Source: Macquaria australasica (Eukaryota > Chordata > Actinopteri > Centrarchiformes > Percichthyidae). From it: DNA of 64,000 nt. The notes beneath the pieces were generated by a model that did not search any database, was not told where the DNA came from, and worked only from the letters and a program-made list of their open reading frames with translations. Both the position numbers and the translations under genes were made by a program. Within the stretch, counting starts at the first letter, position 1, and the number at the start of each line of letters is the position of its first letter. Where the stretch lies: the NCBI GenBank assembly GCA_005408345.1, contig SEMN01000133.1:682001-746000 (forward strand), read 5' to 3'. Positions 1 to 14,309 of this stretch are shown one piece after another.

Positions 1-79
1 GGCTCACTCACATGAATGGCAGTCACTCTATAACTCTGGATTCAGCTATTTATGCATTTTACAACTTTTAGGATATCAT

Positions 80-310
80 GATTTAAATAAGGGCTATTTA
101 AGTGTTCGTACTGGCTAGTTGTTGTACCTCAAAAAAAATTATCCGCTGATTTACAGACGTCTCTTTCGCAATGTAAGTCTATGGGGAAAAGTCTGTTGGG
201 GCCAGTGTGCATCACGTGACGGACACGGAAGTTGTAATTACATGGTTTGGCCACTATGTCAAATTGGCTTCAAAGCCTGGCGCTCTGGGGGCTTGGTGTA
301 GACAGCTGAG
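80..310. repeat. Possible interspersed repeat fragment
   Basis: The segment reading GTCTATGGGGAAAAGTC followed by GGGCCAGTGTGCATCACGTG resembles a teleost interspersed repeat I have seen next to many genes. There is no second copy in this window, so the call rests on memory alone. It contains an E-box palindrome, CACGTG. Confidence 0.3.
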
Positions 311-2094
311 ATGGACGACTGAAAACGTGGCTAAAATGCCTCCTGTGCAGACAAGACTTTAGTCTTGTTTTGACTTTTTATCACCGATGTCAAAATTGTG
401 AAACTGTGTCTTTATGTCACAAATGGAAAGAAATAAGGAGCAATGAAAGAAGGAGAAAATAAATTATAGGAAATAACACTTCACAGGAAATACAAAAATG
501 TTCAAAAGTGTTAAGATTATAAACATTTCTAGTAACTGTGAGCTTTCCAGACACTTCAATCATGTTGATTCTGTTATGTAAGTCTGTGGTGAGGTTTTTG
601 TCATTACAAAGTCCTTCCAAACCAAACGTATGGCTTGTCATTGTCTCCTTATTACAAATCTTCCTGTGATTGACGCTTTGTCCTTGTGTGTTGCGGGGGC
701 GAAGGTTTCTGTTTTCTTTTGAGGGGGTTAATGATAACAGGCCTCAAACTATGGCAGATGCTTGGCCCTCTCAGATGTGGAAAACTACTGCAAATTCTAC
801 AGAGTTCCAAGCAATTGCTGGCTTCAGAGGAGACGGTCTGACATCTCCAATTCTGCAGTTTCACTGGATGGCTGGTTCTCTCTGATAACAGGTCCATTTA
901 GTTGCGAAACGTTTTGTGTTCGGCTTTGAATGACGAAATAAGGAACGAGATTCTGTGGCTTGAAAGCCTTTACCTCAACCCTTCCACTGCACCCAAGCTC
1001 CAGAAAATAATACAAGTTTCAAGTGTTTCCCTACAGCGGGGGGCCATTAGGCTTGTTGACATATCTAATTTTCAGAATTGTCTTGCGATGACAGGGGTTT
1101 CACTTTACAGGGTTCCGTCTTGAGTAGCTTGTACCTGGAGTGGGCTTTGTGGTTTTCTCTGAGGAATGGAGAAATGGATTTGAATCAAGCTGAAGAGATC
1201 AAGTTGTTTTTTGTTTTGAATTTACCGCACAGTTGAAGTTTTGTGAGACCGCAATGTGAGGACCAAGTGAGACTCCATCTCTGGTTACCTTTAGTCTTTA
1301 TTTCTGGCTCTGGTTTGAATGCACAGGCACTGACTTCAGACTAGTCAATATGGCACACAGATATGTGAAGTGCAGGTCTGTATATTTGTAGGGTATCAAA
1401 CCTCAATACGTACTTTACTGTATCTAAGAGAAAGGAGTTTATCAAAGTGTTAAGCAAATTTAGCATTTCAAACAATCCAACACCATCCTACTCCTTCTGT
1501 AACTCTATTTCACACACACAGACTCTTACACACATTTATATTTGCTTTTATATCGTCCTTTTCTGTGTCTGACACATATTTTACGTACTTCCCACACTCG
1601 ACCTTTTGTTCTTTTGAATTAGGGAAACAATAATTGTTTTTGTCCCGCTGAGGCAGGAAAGGGCATCCCCGGCCTTTCTAGCCTGTTTTGGATGCAGGCT
1701 CATACTGTTTAGTAGTCCAATTGACACGCTGATCTCTATAAATAGATTTGTTCTTGAAAAATAGTTGTGGTATGATAATCACACATTGCTTCTCTGAAAC
1801 ACCAGCCAAAACAAACCAGATGGCTGGGCCCCAAACAAACCAACGCTGCCACGTTCTCTGTTCTTTCTGCTTTGGCACCTCCCTGCTTTTAAATGTCAAA
1901 CAATCTGCGGCAAATTCTCCAAATTGCATTTATTGCTCTGAAACACAAGAGATAGCTGTAAGTGATATGGCCTGTCTTTTAGTTGGTTTTGGAATATTAT
2001 CTGTCGTCTGCGGTGGTTTACTGGAATACAGTCTTCATCAGTGTGAGTCAGACAAACATTTATAAAGACCTCATATGGTAGAGTCAATCTGCCT

Positions 2095-2136
2095 CTGTCT
2101 CTCTCTCTCTCTCTCTCTGTCTGTCTCACACACACA
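2095..2136. repeat. CT/GT/CA microsatellite
   Basis: A run of CT dinucleotides changes to GTCT and then CA. It is a simple sequence with no coding sense. Arginine/glutamate-rich frames on the minus strand here are translations of this tract. Confidence 0.9.
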
Positions 2137-3109
2137 TACTGTAAGAACAAAAGCACATAAACATGACCACGAACAGACAAGCTCCACTTGGAAACCAGGT
2201 AGAATAATTGAATAGTCAAAGTCCAACAATGCACACGACTCACCATTTATCATTAACAATACTGAGCATTACCAGCCAGGAAATGTTTGTCTTGCTGCCA
2301 GCTTCTTTGTTTCATATATATACTGTGAAACGGAAATTACTCAACTTGCAGAGAGGGAGGGAGGTGTGCAATTATTCCTTTGTAAAATATAGGGTCCTTA
2401 TCCTTTAGAAATGAAATCATGTACATGGAATAAATGACATATTTATTACCAGCACTCTAAAAGTTTGGACCTGCCTTTTATCTTTATTCAGTCGTCTAAT
2501 TCTTGTTGGCTTTATACGGCATAATAAAACTGTTATATCAGTACATTATTAGCAATCAGATGATTTAAATAATTTGAATAATATTTTCAAATTAAGGCAT
2601 TGTTTTAGTACTTAGGGTGGAAACCCTTTGAGACTATAATTATATTTATAGTTCTGCGATGTCAGTGTCTGACAGTGGAACAGTGTTAGTTAAGAACAGA
2701 GAATGCATTAAAGGATATATGGTTATGGCAGAAGTGTGTGTGTTTATGTCCCAGGAGACCCATTTAAGCATCAATAAACAACAGTTTCCCCCCAGTTTAA
2801 TGGTATTGGGAAAAATCATTATTTCTCTCAGTCAATACCATAAGACTATTAGAGTTTTTGCTTGTGTTGAAGACTTTTTCAGGAAGCCAATCCTGCTCCT
2901 AGAGAATTTGCCTCCATGAATCATAACTGATAAAGTGACAACTGATTATAGCTTGTTAACTCAGCTGAGTCCATGCAGTCCAACACTGTTAAATTCAAGG
3001 ACTTAAAGCTCCAAGATTAGAAAATTTGATTCTATAAAGCAAATTTGGTATGCCACTTCATTTCTGTATTTACTGTATGACATTTTTGTCAGTGGAGATG
3101 AACAGAAAA

Positions 3110-3310
3110 TTAATCTGCAACAATTCTGGGTAACACTTTTTTAAAGATGTTTCCAGCTTCTCAAATCTAAATGTTTGCTGGTTTCTATGATAGTAAAGAA
3201 ATATGAATATCACAACTTGGGCTTTGTAAAATTGTGATGAGCATTTTTCACTATTTTATGACATTAAATAGGCCAAACAAAGAATTGATCAATAGACAAA
3301 ATAAAGTCCA
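3110..3310 (+). repeat. Dispersed teleost repeat, copy 1 of 3
   Basis: The words CCAGCTTCTCAAAT, TTGCTGGTTTCT, AAATTGTGATGAGCATTTTT and CACTATTTTATGACATT occur in order. The same words recur at about 43860-44060, and the first part at about 53270-53350. The order and spacing match a very common fish repeat that ends in an ATTAATCGA-type tail. No coding capacity is visible. Confidence 0.7.
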
Positions 3311-6300
3311 GATTAATGGACAAAGAAAATATATACATTTTTTGGCTTTACTATAAACTTTGACCAAACCTATTGGACCCTTGGACTCTAATTCTTCAGA
3401 GCAGTTAGTAGTACAGAAAAATACATCTTAACTATTTATCATGCACAATGTCTGCCATGCATTGGTCTTGCAGAAAAAATGTTCTTAGAAGTAGAGCATT
3501 AGAGCAGAAGCAGATCAAGACGACTACATCAATGCAATAGCAGCCAAATAAAAGAAGAAATCAAATCACTGGCTACATCTGCACAGTGTAAGCTCACGTC
3601 AGCAATGTTGTTTTAATGTTGAGCGAACAAATCTTGTGGACGACGCTTTGAGGGGTAAATTTGGGTTGACCGGAGCCACAAAGTTCCCACTGAACCACAA
3701 CCTCATTATATTGTGAAATGAGCTATTTTAGTTTTTTCTTTATTGTGAGTGAGGTCACCATAATTGCAGAGGTTACTGTCTTCATAAACAATGGGGAAAA
3801 AGTCCTCTATCATCATAGCTAATTTGGTTGCTGTGATACAGCATGGGTTGCAGAAAGGAAAACAATAAAATCAAATATAATTTGATGACCTGCAAATATT
3901 GTTGTAACGATAGCCATCAGATCAGTCAGAACACATACAGTTAATCACCCTCATTTATCAAAGTTTCTTTGCTGCAAAAAAAGGGCTTTACGCTATCAAT
4001 ATGAACAGAAGGGGTAAAGTAAAAGTCAACCTGTATGACACAGAAAGCAAAATAGCAAAGAGACACAAAAAAAAGCTAAGAGGCTAATTAGAGAAAATAT
4101 AGATGCAATGAAAAAAGTACAATAGTGCTGATGGCACAGAATAAAGAAAATTGCATGTTACACAAAACAAAATTATGTAACAAGAAAGGATGGAGCCACA
4201 AACTGAAGTGAATGATACAAAATGCCGGCTTAGATAAACAGTTTCAAGCTGATAAACAGTGATTACTGAGATTGGTCTTAAAGTTACGGAAGAGTGTTGT
4301 ATATGTGTTGATTTATAGGTGGCTTTGTAAACTTTTCCATGATGCAATTTTTTTACAAAGGATTTGCAGATAAATAAATACCAAGGATTATTGTGTCTCC
4401 AACTGAACTTGTCTTATACAGTGCAGTGGTGTATATTCTTATTATGTCCAGTAACAAACCTAAAAATGGCATGGTAAGAGTGAAGGCAATTCTCTGCAAT
4501 TGTAATTTCTCTAAGACTAATTGAACAGAATTATAAGTATTATAAGTATAAAACAGTATCATCTGCATAAAGATGTAGTTGACAATCAGACGAAAAAGAC
4601 AATCATTGTTGTCAAAGCACAGAAACTTCAAAATAACCAGGATACTCAAAGTAAGTGCATGTAAAATTACTGAATATTGGCCAGCCTCCAGTGGGTTACT
4701 TACTGTAGCTGAACTAGAGGCCCACTTAAGAGCTATATAAATGTGCATAAACATGTTTTAATAGTAGAGCTGGTCATATAGGGGTAGGAAAACTAAAGTG
4801 GCATTTAATATGATTGTTCTCCTAAATAATGCTCCTAGTTGTTTGAAGAGTCGAGTTTGCCCTGAAATAAAACATTAATGTTGTTGCAGTATGGGGATAA
4901 TAAAACCCAAAGGATTTCTATGTCTCATGAGAGATAAAAAGAAAAAAGAGAAAGACACACAGTAAGTAAAACATTAGAAGATTGTGAGTCCTCATGCAAG
5001 ATTAGTTGATGAAGGCAGATATACTGGGTAGTACTAAATTCATTAAAAATGTTATAGTTAGAGCCAGGTAGGCTGTAATTAATCAGGCATAAAAAGAAGT
5101 TCCATCTTATTTTTTTAAGATCTTAGTGAAATACATATAATTTATTACACCTTACCTTACACCTTTTTGTAATGTGGGATGACATGTTAAACCCATTTTG
5201 CACCCAAGTGGGCTTAAACTTTAAACAATCTTATATCATGTTTTCCATTAAACTTCTATGAAATGCATAACATGTAAGATATTTTTAAAATTTTGTTTCC
5301 AATAAAGATTTGCTCAACTATGGACATCCAAAGCTTGACCATGTCTGTATAGTCAACTTTTTTCTAGGATTAAGAATTTAAAGTTTCATGTGATTACTTC
5401 AGACGAGTCATCTTAAACACTAATGCGCATGTAAAGATTTAGTGAAGTACCCTGGGCACCAGAGAGAACTATAATGTCCAAAGAATCGTCATGAGGTATA
5501 CATGTACATTCACAGCAGTTAAATATATGCACAGACACAAGTTGAGGTTTACAGGGAAAAATGTTTCATATGTACTTTCAAAGCCTCCCAGCTGGAAGAA
5601 AAGACTTTTATGTTTATTTTTGAACGAGCCATTACATCTTTATTCAATATCCTTCCTTGTTCGGATTGCCAAGTTCTTAAATCCAGTGATTTCTCCATAT
5701 GGTAATGGCCCGATTTCCCCATGGAATCAGATAGATCTAGTTTAGATGTTTTTCATGTGAGGATTTAGGAAAGAAATTGGCAGAGATTTGGGTTCCAAAA
5801 CATGGTGACCCTTCTATTTTCCAAGACTCACACTGAGATAATCTTAATATCTCAAGTTATATCTTGAACCCCATCCCTGTAAGCGTTGGATTCCACAGTT
5901 TCCAGTGATAGAGAGATGAAGCATCAAAGCTACATGCTGCAACACTTGTGTTAGACAGAAGAAAAAAAAAAGATCAGCAGCAGCAACAATCTGCTGTGTA
6001 TTTAAAGTTGATCTGTAATCAAAGGTGTAATGGGATTTTTTTTTTCATGCAACAAAAAGTTGATTGTACGGCTCTCTATCACCCTCTCAAAATAAACAAC
6101 AGAAAATCCAAGAAATTAGAATAAAATAAAATAAATTACTGATCACATTAAAAACTATCCCACCTACTAGCTTTGTCCAGAGCTTTCAACCATACCACAT
6201 GGTCTTCTGGATCTGTTGACTAAAAGTGATATGGATGCAATCATATCAGCTACTGAACTCACATATCAACAAACTCCATCTGCTGATGAAGTCCTGCAAT

Positions 6301-9300
6301 ACGGTTGAAGGCTGTGGAAAAAGCTAGTAAGTGCGCCTTGAGTTTAAATTGTTGTGCCAGATTTCCAAGTCAAGAATAAATTGTCATGCTTAACTGTACA
6401 AACGGTTTTCAAAAGGAAAGTGGCACAAAAACAATAACCTCAATGATCTCTTATCATTAGAACGAAAAGCAACTTGCAGATTTCTATTTTTACTTTGCAT
6501 TAAGAGCTTCAACTCTTTTTCTGGTAGTATTCTGTCCTTTTAATGGACATGAGACATAAAGAAGATGACTGTGCTATTCACTGGATTTGGAAACTTTATG
6601 CATATACTTTAGCCAGTAACTTAACTAAAACATTGAGAATGAACAAGTGTATTATCAATCTATATGCACTATAGCTTACCTATATGTATCTATACATACT
6701 GTTTGCATCAGTGTCTCAATGGAGCTATATGACAGCCAGGGGAAAGAGAGCAGCCAAGCAGGCCAGACACCTCTGCAGCCTTGCAGTAGGAAGCGAACCA
6801 TTGGTCAGGGTGATTAACCTCTGCAATGGGCCAATCAGACTGCAGTTCAGGAGGCTAACGACTGCCAGGTGTGTAACAGCACACGCTCGACCCTCAGCTG
6901 ACGGGGTTGTCGCCTTCATGTATGGAGATGAAAGAAAACAAGCAGGCCAAACTTGGCTATGTCAGTCAAAAGATGAAAAGTGACAGATTTTGAAAGTGCT
7001 GCAACCACTTTCATTAGTGCTTCAAGAAAGATTTTGTGCACATTATAGTGATCATTCACACCATTTCAGCATTTTATGTCTGCTGTTATCTTCAAAGAAT
7101 CACTTGAACTTTGTACAGGGTAACATAGATTCCATTAGACACATTGTTTGATGGCTTTTCCTTTACCTCTCCAGAGAAATTCTTTCATAAAGTTACTGTA
7201 TGACAGCAATATCCTCTGTTCAGAGTAACACAGTGTGTTGTGAAGAGGAAGTGTCAGATAAAAGTAAGACTGCAAACAGGCGACATGTTAGCAGATCTTG
7301 GGGCCCCACGCTGATCCCAGCCTGCTCAGCTCTAATCCAACACATCTCTCCTCTGTGTGGGGAGAAAGGAGCACATTTTGTGGAGGACCAGCTCCAAGGA
7401 GTCATCTATGATCCCTTCTCTGCTTTAAAAATGAAGTGCATTTCCACAAATATGAAGGCTGATTTATGTTTGCTGAGGTTTTTAAGGTGCTTTGTAGGGA
7501 GAACAGCTCTAAGATGCTGAGAATGACGTGACAGATCTAACAAAACTCTTCTCTCTCTTTAAATATTTCAACTCAAAAGTTTATTTTTTAAATATACATG
7601 GTAGATAAGTGATGGTATGCGTATATTTTATATGCAAGCTTGAACATTACAAAAAAAAAAACTAATGGAAAGAAGGTTTTTAACTAAAAACTGTGAAGCC
7701 TTCATTGCCCTTGTAAGAACAGTGTAAATGTTTTAATGATGTTTGATAACCTCATTGTTTTTAAGATACAGTGTGATAAAATGCCAATCATTGTAACCTA
7801 GTTTTGCTTGGAAGTGCTCTCAGATAAACATATCACAGCCATCTGATTCCTCATTTCTCACGTATACAGTTTGCAGCTGTAATACTCCAGAGCATAGACT
7901 CATTAAGACTGAAACTGAATCTGCATCAAAGCTTTGAGGTATCGGTTCACCCAAATCACATAAGAAAACACTTTCTCACTTACCCCGAGTGGTATTTAGT
8001 CATGCAAATAGTTTGGGTTTTATTTGCCCAAGTTTCGATTTATGTATCTCCATCGGAGACATTTGCAGCCACCCCAAATACAATGCGGGTGTGTGGAATT
8101 TCATTTGTGATGCTGTGATTTAAAAAATTCAACAGCATTGTGTCTTTCCAGAAACAATGTCCCAGTTACTTAGGATAACACCTTGCTATGAACAGTTTTA
8201 ATTGAATGATTTTCTACTGAAGCAGGTTTTGTGTATTAACCTAGTTGACCTGAACACTGTTTCTTTAAAAAAAAATTTTTTTTAAAAATCCTTTACTCTG
8301 TCAAACTCGAACTGAAATTTTAGATTTTCTCACTTTTTGTGTAAGGAAATATAAACTAAAATGATATTGCAGCTATTGTGCATATTTATCCATGCAGATG
8401 GGTGGTGTTTCCCATGGCAGCGATAGCCGGCGTTGCTAAGAGATGCGCTGACAGTTTCTGTGGTGCACTACTATTGCTTACGAATATTGATACTAGACGT
8501 TTTTTTCCTCCTTTTTCCACATAGCGTTGGTTATAAACCGTTAGCAATTTAAGCAGTCTGTTCCTTTACAACATTCAACATTTGGGATGACCTATAGTGC
8601 TGTTTCCAGTAGGAAAATGGAAAACTAGTTAGCCGAGCTTGTGTTCTAACTAATTCATACTTGACATTACTTTTCCCTTATGTTATTTAAACACCTGATG
8701 AGTGCCTCTGGGACTAGCTATAGTGTTAGCTGTCTTTCTTTTGTGACTCCTGTTGACTGGGGTGGTATTTGTGATCAGCAGAAGTCTCAGCTCAGATGTC
8801 TCAAAAGCTTTGGAAATAAAACCAAAAACTCTCTGCATAACAAGATACCACCAGTTGTAAATGGGAAAATATGTTTTTTCTAATTTGGGTGCAATTACTC
8901 CTTAATGATGATATGCACTGTTGCTAATTTGATTTGATATGTTGAAAGGTCACAAACAAGCCGGCATCCCCAGTGGATGTTAGAAGAATTAGATGGCGGG
9001 ACACCAACCTTCCCTCCCCAGAGGTGTCATTGAGTAAAACCAAATTATTCACAGCTCAATATTTTGGTTACTAATGAGCCTTGACCGATCGCATAACTAA
9101 GTTACTTTAGCAGGAACAATCAGATTAGCATGCATTGCCTGTTAAATTCCAAATCTGGCTGAGCAGATGTCTGTCCCCTGATACATTTCATTAACATCAG
9201 TTACTAGAAGCCATCCTCTCATTCTTAGAAACAGGCCTCAGGAAAAGCATCTCTTCCTCTTGTGTTCATTACTTGCCCCATCTTTTGATTACCGCACTTA

Positions 9301-12223
9301 TCATTTGAGTGCATAATGGATCCTGACAGGAAAAACTGCAGATGTCAGTTGTTGGTCTGGTAAATATGCAGCGCGGCCGGTAAACACAGCCGCAGACTAT
9401 TTAAAGCAGCCTGTCAAAGTGTCATGCTTAAAATCCGTCTCGATGATGTGCCTTGGCGATTCGTCAGCGCAACAGCGATCGTAAAAGCTTTGGAAAATGG
9501 AGAGTAGATGTGCAGCAAAGTCTGTTCTTTATCAGAGCAGTAGCAGACCTCATCCTTGACACTGCATGTTTTATTCTTCCGAATCAGGAATTGGCTGATA
9601 GAAGTCATGCTACCCGTAAGTGAAGCAGTTATGCGGATATGAGTTTACTCTTAACTGGAAAATATCTCCAAAGACACCTGTTGCCTTGTAGACAACGGTT
9701 AATACATCAGCTTGTGTCACAGATGACGTACTGTTCACAGAAACCTGCACATTTATACACACACTTAAGTGCTTATAATATACTCACAGGCTCTTATCCA
9801 AACTTGCCATGTCCAGTGGTCGTTTGGTGCCACTGATTAGGCACATGACTCACCCTTACATTGTAGGATTACACGTATTGGTTTAGTGGCTTCGTGAATT
9901 CCCCACCGTGACCGGCACTCACTGCCGCCATTTACACAGCTGTCCAAATACAGAAGTCTTTCACGTTAAATTACTTTCTTTCCTGGGGATTCCTCCAGTC
10001 TTTTTCTTTGAGGTATTCAACCTGATGCCTCAGAGCACTAAGCACTTCACTAAGACTGGAGACATAAAATATTGTTTTTGTATTTGTTACTTTCTCATCG
10101 GAAAACCCAATCTGGATGTAAGGTTCACTACACGCCCATGGTCCCCTGTTGTCAAGAAATGAACTCAGGAAATTGCTTTCAGTGAAAGTGAACCATACTT
10201 AATAACAGAGACCTCGTTGGCATGGTGCTGCAGTCCTGCTCCTTGGATGTGCAAGCTCATCTACTGGGAGAAAGTAAAACTGAGAGACCGTGAGAGAAAC
10301 AAAGACATCAAGAGAAAAAGGCAAGTGTGCGATGCGGCACATACGGGGAAGGCGTGTTCTGATGGTAATGGCAGAGCTGTCAAAGGGATGTAGGAATTGT
10401 CAGATCCTCATTCAGCAATTCCCGTTCACACCACGAGTGAGTTCACAGTGGGACACGCCCTGCAGGAATCTGCTTCCAAGCCGCATATTAGTTTTCAATT
10501 TGTGTGTTGAGCGCTGAGTGTGTGAAGGAATTCAGCTTGGGAGTGACCGCTTATCAGTCCCATGGACATGCTGTTTGTTATAGTAATCCTCAGAGTGAAA
10601 AGATGGCAAGAAAGTTAAATTCTAACTATCTCATCGCCTCTTACATTGGATGTACAATTACCAGGTGATGCTCAGCAGCTGTTTAGTTCAGTATATACAG
10701 ACCTGTATAGCTGCATCCACTATGCATTAACAATAGTGTGGGTTTTCTGTAGCACATGTTTAATATATGACATCAGTTTTTAGAGTAATAGTTAGTTTGT
10801 GTTTTTTTTTTTGTAAATAGATATATAGGGAACATCTTCATGTGCACAGAACACTTCACAGTACGTACACAGCAGGGACTTTTTTGGAGTAGAAGGGGAA
10901 CTGGGTAGCATAACCAGTTATAGTCACCATGGCTGAATAGACAAAGGCAATAGTGCCACCTACAGAAACTCAAACTTAACAAAAAGTAAGAAAAGAGAGA
11001 TATAATCTTGTTCTTTGGGAGTTTTTTCTCTCTTTTTGTTTTTGCTAGAATGATGTACCATTTTACTTTAGGGATTTAATTTGGTAATTAATAGAAAGGT
11101 ACTCATGAAGACATGATTAATTCCTAGTAGCAGTAACTCTACTCCCAAGTAACTTTCAGTATCAGCCAACCAGTAGCATCAGTGTCAGCAGATTAGTGTC
11201 TACCCCACAATACTTCTGAGTTATTCAGGAACAACTTGGTAACAATGAGTTATTTAGCAGTTCTTTATCATTCCTTGATAAATTCTGTCACATGTGCACA
11301 TTGTAAAACAACAGCAATGCTTGATTTACATCTTTGAATTTACAATTATTACTGAACACTTAATTCCTGTAAACGACCACAAATCTCACCCATTTGCATC
11401 TAGCTCCCTTCCACAATGTTTAAGTGAGTTGCCTCCTGTATGCTGATCCCCCTTTCTCAGCTTCAGTCTCTATCCAGCAACCTGGATCTCTGCTTTTACC
11501 GGTGGCTGTTGTTATATATTCAACATGTTCAGTTTAGGCTGAGCAGCCCCTAAGATAACATATTGTACATTCTGCACAGTACGCACTCTACAGTTATTTT
11601 ATGCCTGCAGCCTTATGACATGCTTTTTAAATATAAAGCCCTTACACAAAAAATATATGTGGACTGGCAGCAAAAATGCAGTAGTGTGTATGGTTTCATG
11701 TCAGGAATGTAACATCCTGAAAAGAGGAAGAAACTGGTTTCTTTAACACAAGAAGACAAGAACTTACCAAAGAAGAGAGTTTGCCTCACTTGTCCAGCTA
11801 TGGAAGGATGATAGGTTAAATAGGTTGCTTATTTTTCTGTGTATAGCTGTTACAGGTCAGTATTTAGTGATTTAGTCAGTTGTTGTGGTCTAAATTAACA
11901 TACTGTGGCCCTGCAGATGGAAATGTGATTCCCCGAAATTCCTTACATGTTCTTTCCTCTCCCTGTCTCTCTCTCACTTTCCTTCTTTATTTTATATTCT
12001 CCCTACCCTGTTAATGTTGTTCCAGGTGTTTTACATGTACTCAATCACAACAAAAAATAAATAACTCTCTGGAGACATTTCTTGCAGCATGTTATGTCTT
12101 CTTGCTGTCTTTATTGCTTACACTGCTCACTCCACCATACTCCTCTCCCCCCTTCCTCCTCCTGATGTGTTTCCATGTCCTCCTGCCTGACTCCCTCCTC
12201 TTCCTCCTCCTGATGTCTTCCAG

Positions 12224-12354
12224 GCTGTTTCTGAAAAGCCACAGTGGGACTGCAGGCAGACAGAGCAGTCTAGTAATCCACGGAGCAGACTTCAGCACCA
12301 AGGACATGGACAATGACAACTGCATGTGCAAGTGTGCCCTCATGCTCACTGGTG
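12224..12354 (+). CDS. angpt1: angiopoietin-1, penultimate coding exon
   Basis: The exon is 131 nt. It follows a long pyrimidine tract ending in CAG (12221-12223) and is followed by GTAAGT from 12355. Read after two bases from the missing upstream exon, it encodes LFLKSHSGTAGRQSSLVIHG followed by ADFSTKDMDNDNCMCKCALM and LTG. This is the angiopoietin fibrinogen-related domain. The acidic DNDNC loop and the CMCKC cysteines form the calcium-binding P domain used to bind the Tie2 (TEK) receptor. The residues HGADFSTKD and CALMLTGG match ANGPT1; ANGPT2 has a different sequence around CSQMLTGG. The product is a secreted endothelial ligand. The exon ends one base into a glycine codon, in phase with the exon at 16490. 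In human ANGPT1 the matching intron also falls after LTG. Identification as angpt1 is firm. Confidence 0.96.
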
Positions 12355-12639
12355 GTAAGTGCAGCCAAACCTACAAAATCGCTAAGATCAGGGAGCATGG
12401 CAAGATTTCTACATTGACATTCAAAAGGGCAAGAAACATGAGCGGTCAGACAATCAGACCAGTTGTAAACAAGCAAACAGTTTAGGCAGATTATTTAAAC
12501 CACTTCATTTGGGGGTAAACCTAAACCTAAAATGTAGCAGAACTGTGTGTGCACACGTCAGCAAGTACAGTGGATCAAAGTTGAACCAGGACGTTGGTCT
12601 TTAAACGTTGATGGATTTTTTACGACAATTTAAAGCTGC

Positions 12640-12855
12640 TTTATTAATTTGTTTGCCCACTTGGGGGCAGCACAACAAGCTGTAAAGCAACACTGACATA
12701 TTATCACCTTATAAAGTTAGCAAAGTGTTAGCAAACAGTTGCTTATTTACACATCAAGCAGACACAGAGAAGCAGTAGCATTCATTTAAGGTAGTGTCTC
12801 TGGCCACTGTTAATATAAAAATATTGATTAGTGCAGCTTTAAATATAAAGTATGT
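12640..12855 (+). repeat. CACTTGGGGGCAGC dispersed repeat, copy A
   Basis: The sequence has CCACTTGGGGGCAGCACAAC, then ACAAGCTGTAAA, TATTATCACC, GTTAGCAAACAGTTGCTTAT and TTACACATC. The same series of words is found near 14330, 30380 and 59220. This copy is short and lies within the last angpt1 intron. The family is non-coding. Its class (SINE, MITE or other) cannot be decided by eye. Confidence 0.8.
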
Positions 12856-14309
12856 TTTCTCTTCCAAATAAATTTAGCCTGAATGTTTGTGTAAAACCTG
12901 GTCATCTAAGTTCTTGTCTTTCTTGCCCCATCAGATTTCTTTTCAGCAATGTCTTCTTGCTCTCAGATCTCAACAATTAACAATGTTATTATTACCAATA
13001 GAAATCATGGGTAAATCTACAAAAGAAAAAAGGCCCAACGTGTATGATCCTTTAAACATTTGCCTCTATATGGCACCAGAGACAATACAGAATTGCTTTT
13101 ATGAGAAAACAACAGCATGATATAACCATTCCAAAAGCTATTTTCTCTGATTGGCTTTATGGACAACCCCACAATGTTCATTGCCCACTCGTTAGTTCAG
13201 GTCATTATGATCACAACCTGCTCTTGCAAGACATGCAATGGGGCTAACATGGCCACTTATACATCTATCTGCACCTATTAGGCTATATTCTGCATCCCCT
13301 CCCAGTTGCACTGTGGTTGGAAATGAGCACATTATAATAATCCCTGGGCAAGGCACCAAGTGTCAGAGAGATTTAAAATGACTCTGCTTCTCCTGCTCTG
13401 TAAGTGGATCCCGGTGACCTGTCACCTCACGGCAACTCTATTGCTGTGGAGTCCTGACCTGGTACTAATCAAGCATTTCTAAGAGCAGATTTAAGATCAG
13501 CATTACCTCTTAGGTCATTGTGAATGCAGTGGGTTAAAGGGAACTGGCATCTGATCATTGATCAACACCCCTGCTCTGCTTGATTCATAGCCTGCCTATG
13601 GCCAGCCACAAGGGAGAGGCATGACAGGATGTAGCCAATGCTGGTCCGAACCCAGCGCTGTGCTAGCTATAGTATATACAATATATCATTTGATTTATTC
13701 CCTGCATTTATAAGAGCAGGGCTGACATCAAATGATGTAAGTGTCTGGAATGTACAAGAGGAAAATACTTCTCTGCTACATTTATGAGGACAACTGCAGC
13801 ATGCCGTGTTAAGAATATGGAGGAGGATAATGTGGACACACACATACTGTAATGTATATATTTACCCAGTACCAGAACATACATAATGGGTAAAGCACTG
13901 ACAGTAGGAGGTAGGGGGGATCCCTCTATCATAAGAACAAACTTCACTAGATGAGACTTTTTTTTTCAAAAGAAGACATCGTCACTGTTTTTACAAGTCA
14001 GTAAAAGGCTCTGGCCTGGAAACAGAGAGTATACTAATCATAAATCCCAAAGGATTGCTGCCGTGCACACTGAATGTTTATGTGTGTGTCGGCGGTTGTG
14101 CAGTCTGCAGTTTATTGCAAGCAGGACACATTTGCTGCATTCTGCTTCATGGTTTAAGAGGAAAAACACTGTCTCAATAAAATGAAACAGCAGGTTGCAC
14201 AACACACACTTTGTGACTATCACCAAACTGGAACCCAACATAGTATCAACTACAGGGCATTACCACCAGCTTTTCTACTGATATTTTCAACTGTCTTTTC
14301 ATTTTAATT

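Larger units (their letters stand above)
1..12223. other. Non-coding DNA, probably angpt1 intron
   Basis: This stretch precedes the first recognised angpt1 exon and is most likely intron. I looked for the preceding exon, which should encode the WLGNEF...DWEGNRAYSQYDRF part of the fibrinogen-like domain, and did not find it on either strand. The open frames here are short, have no family resemblance and lack consistent splice signals. Visible content is a possible repeat at about 80-310, a CT/GT tract at about 2095-2132 and a dispersed-repeat copy at about 3110-3310. The CpG-containing patches near 8400-8460 and 9365-9480 could be regulatory, but nothing in the sequence proves it. Confidence 0.55.

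Noticed and set aside
12102..12485. 127-residue open frame covering the angpt1 exon
   Set aside because: Only 12224-12354 is exon. The front is the pyrimidine tract of the acceptor and the tail reads through the donor into the intron.
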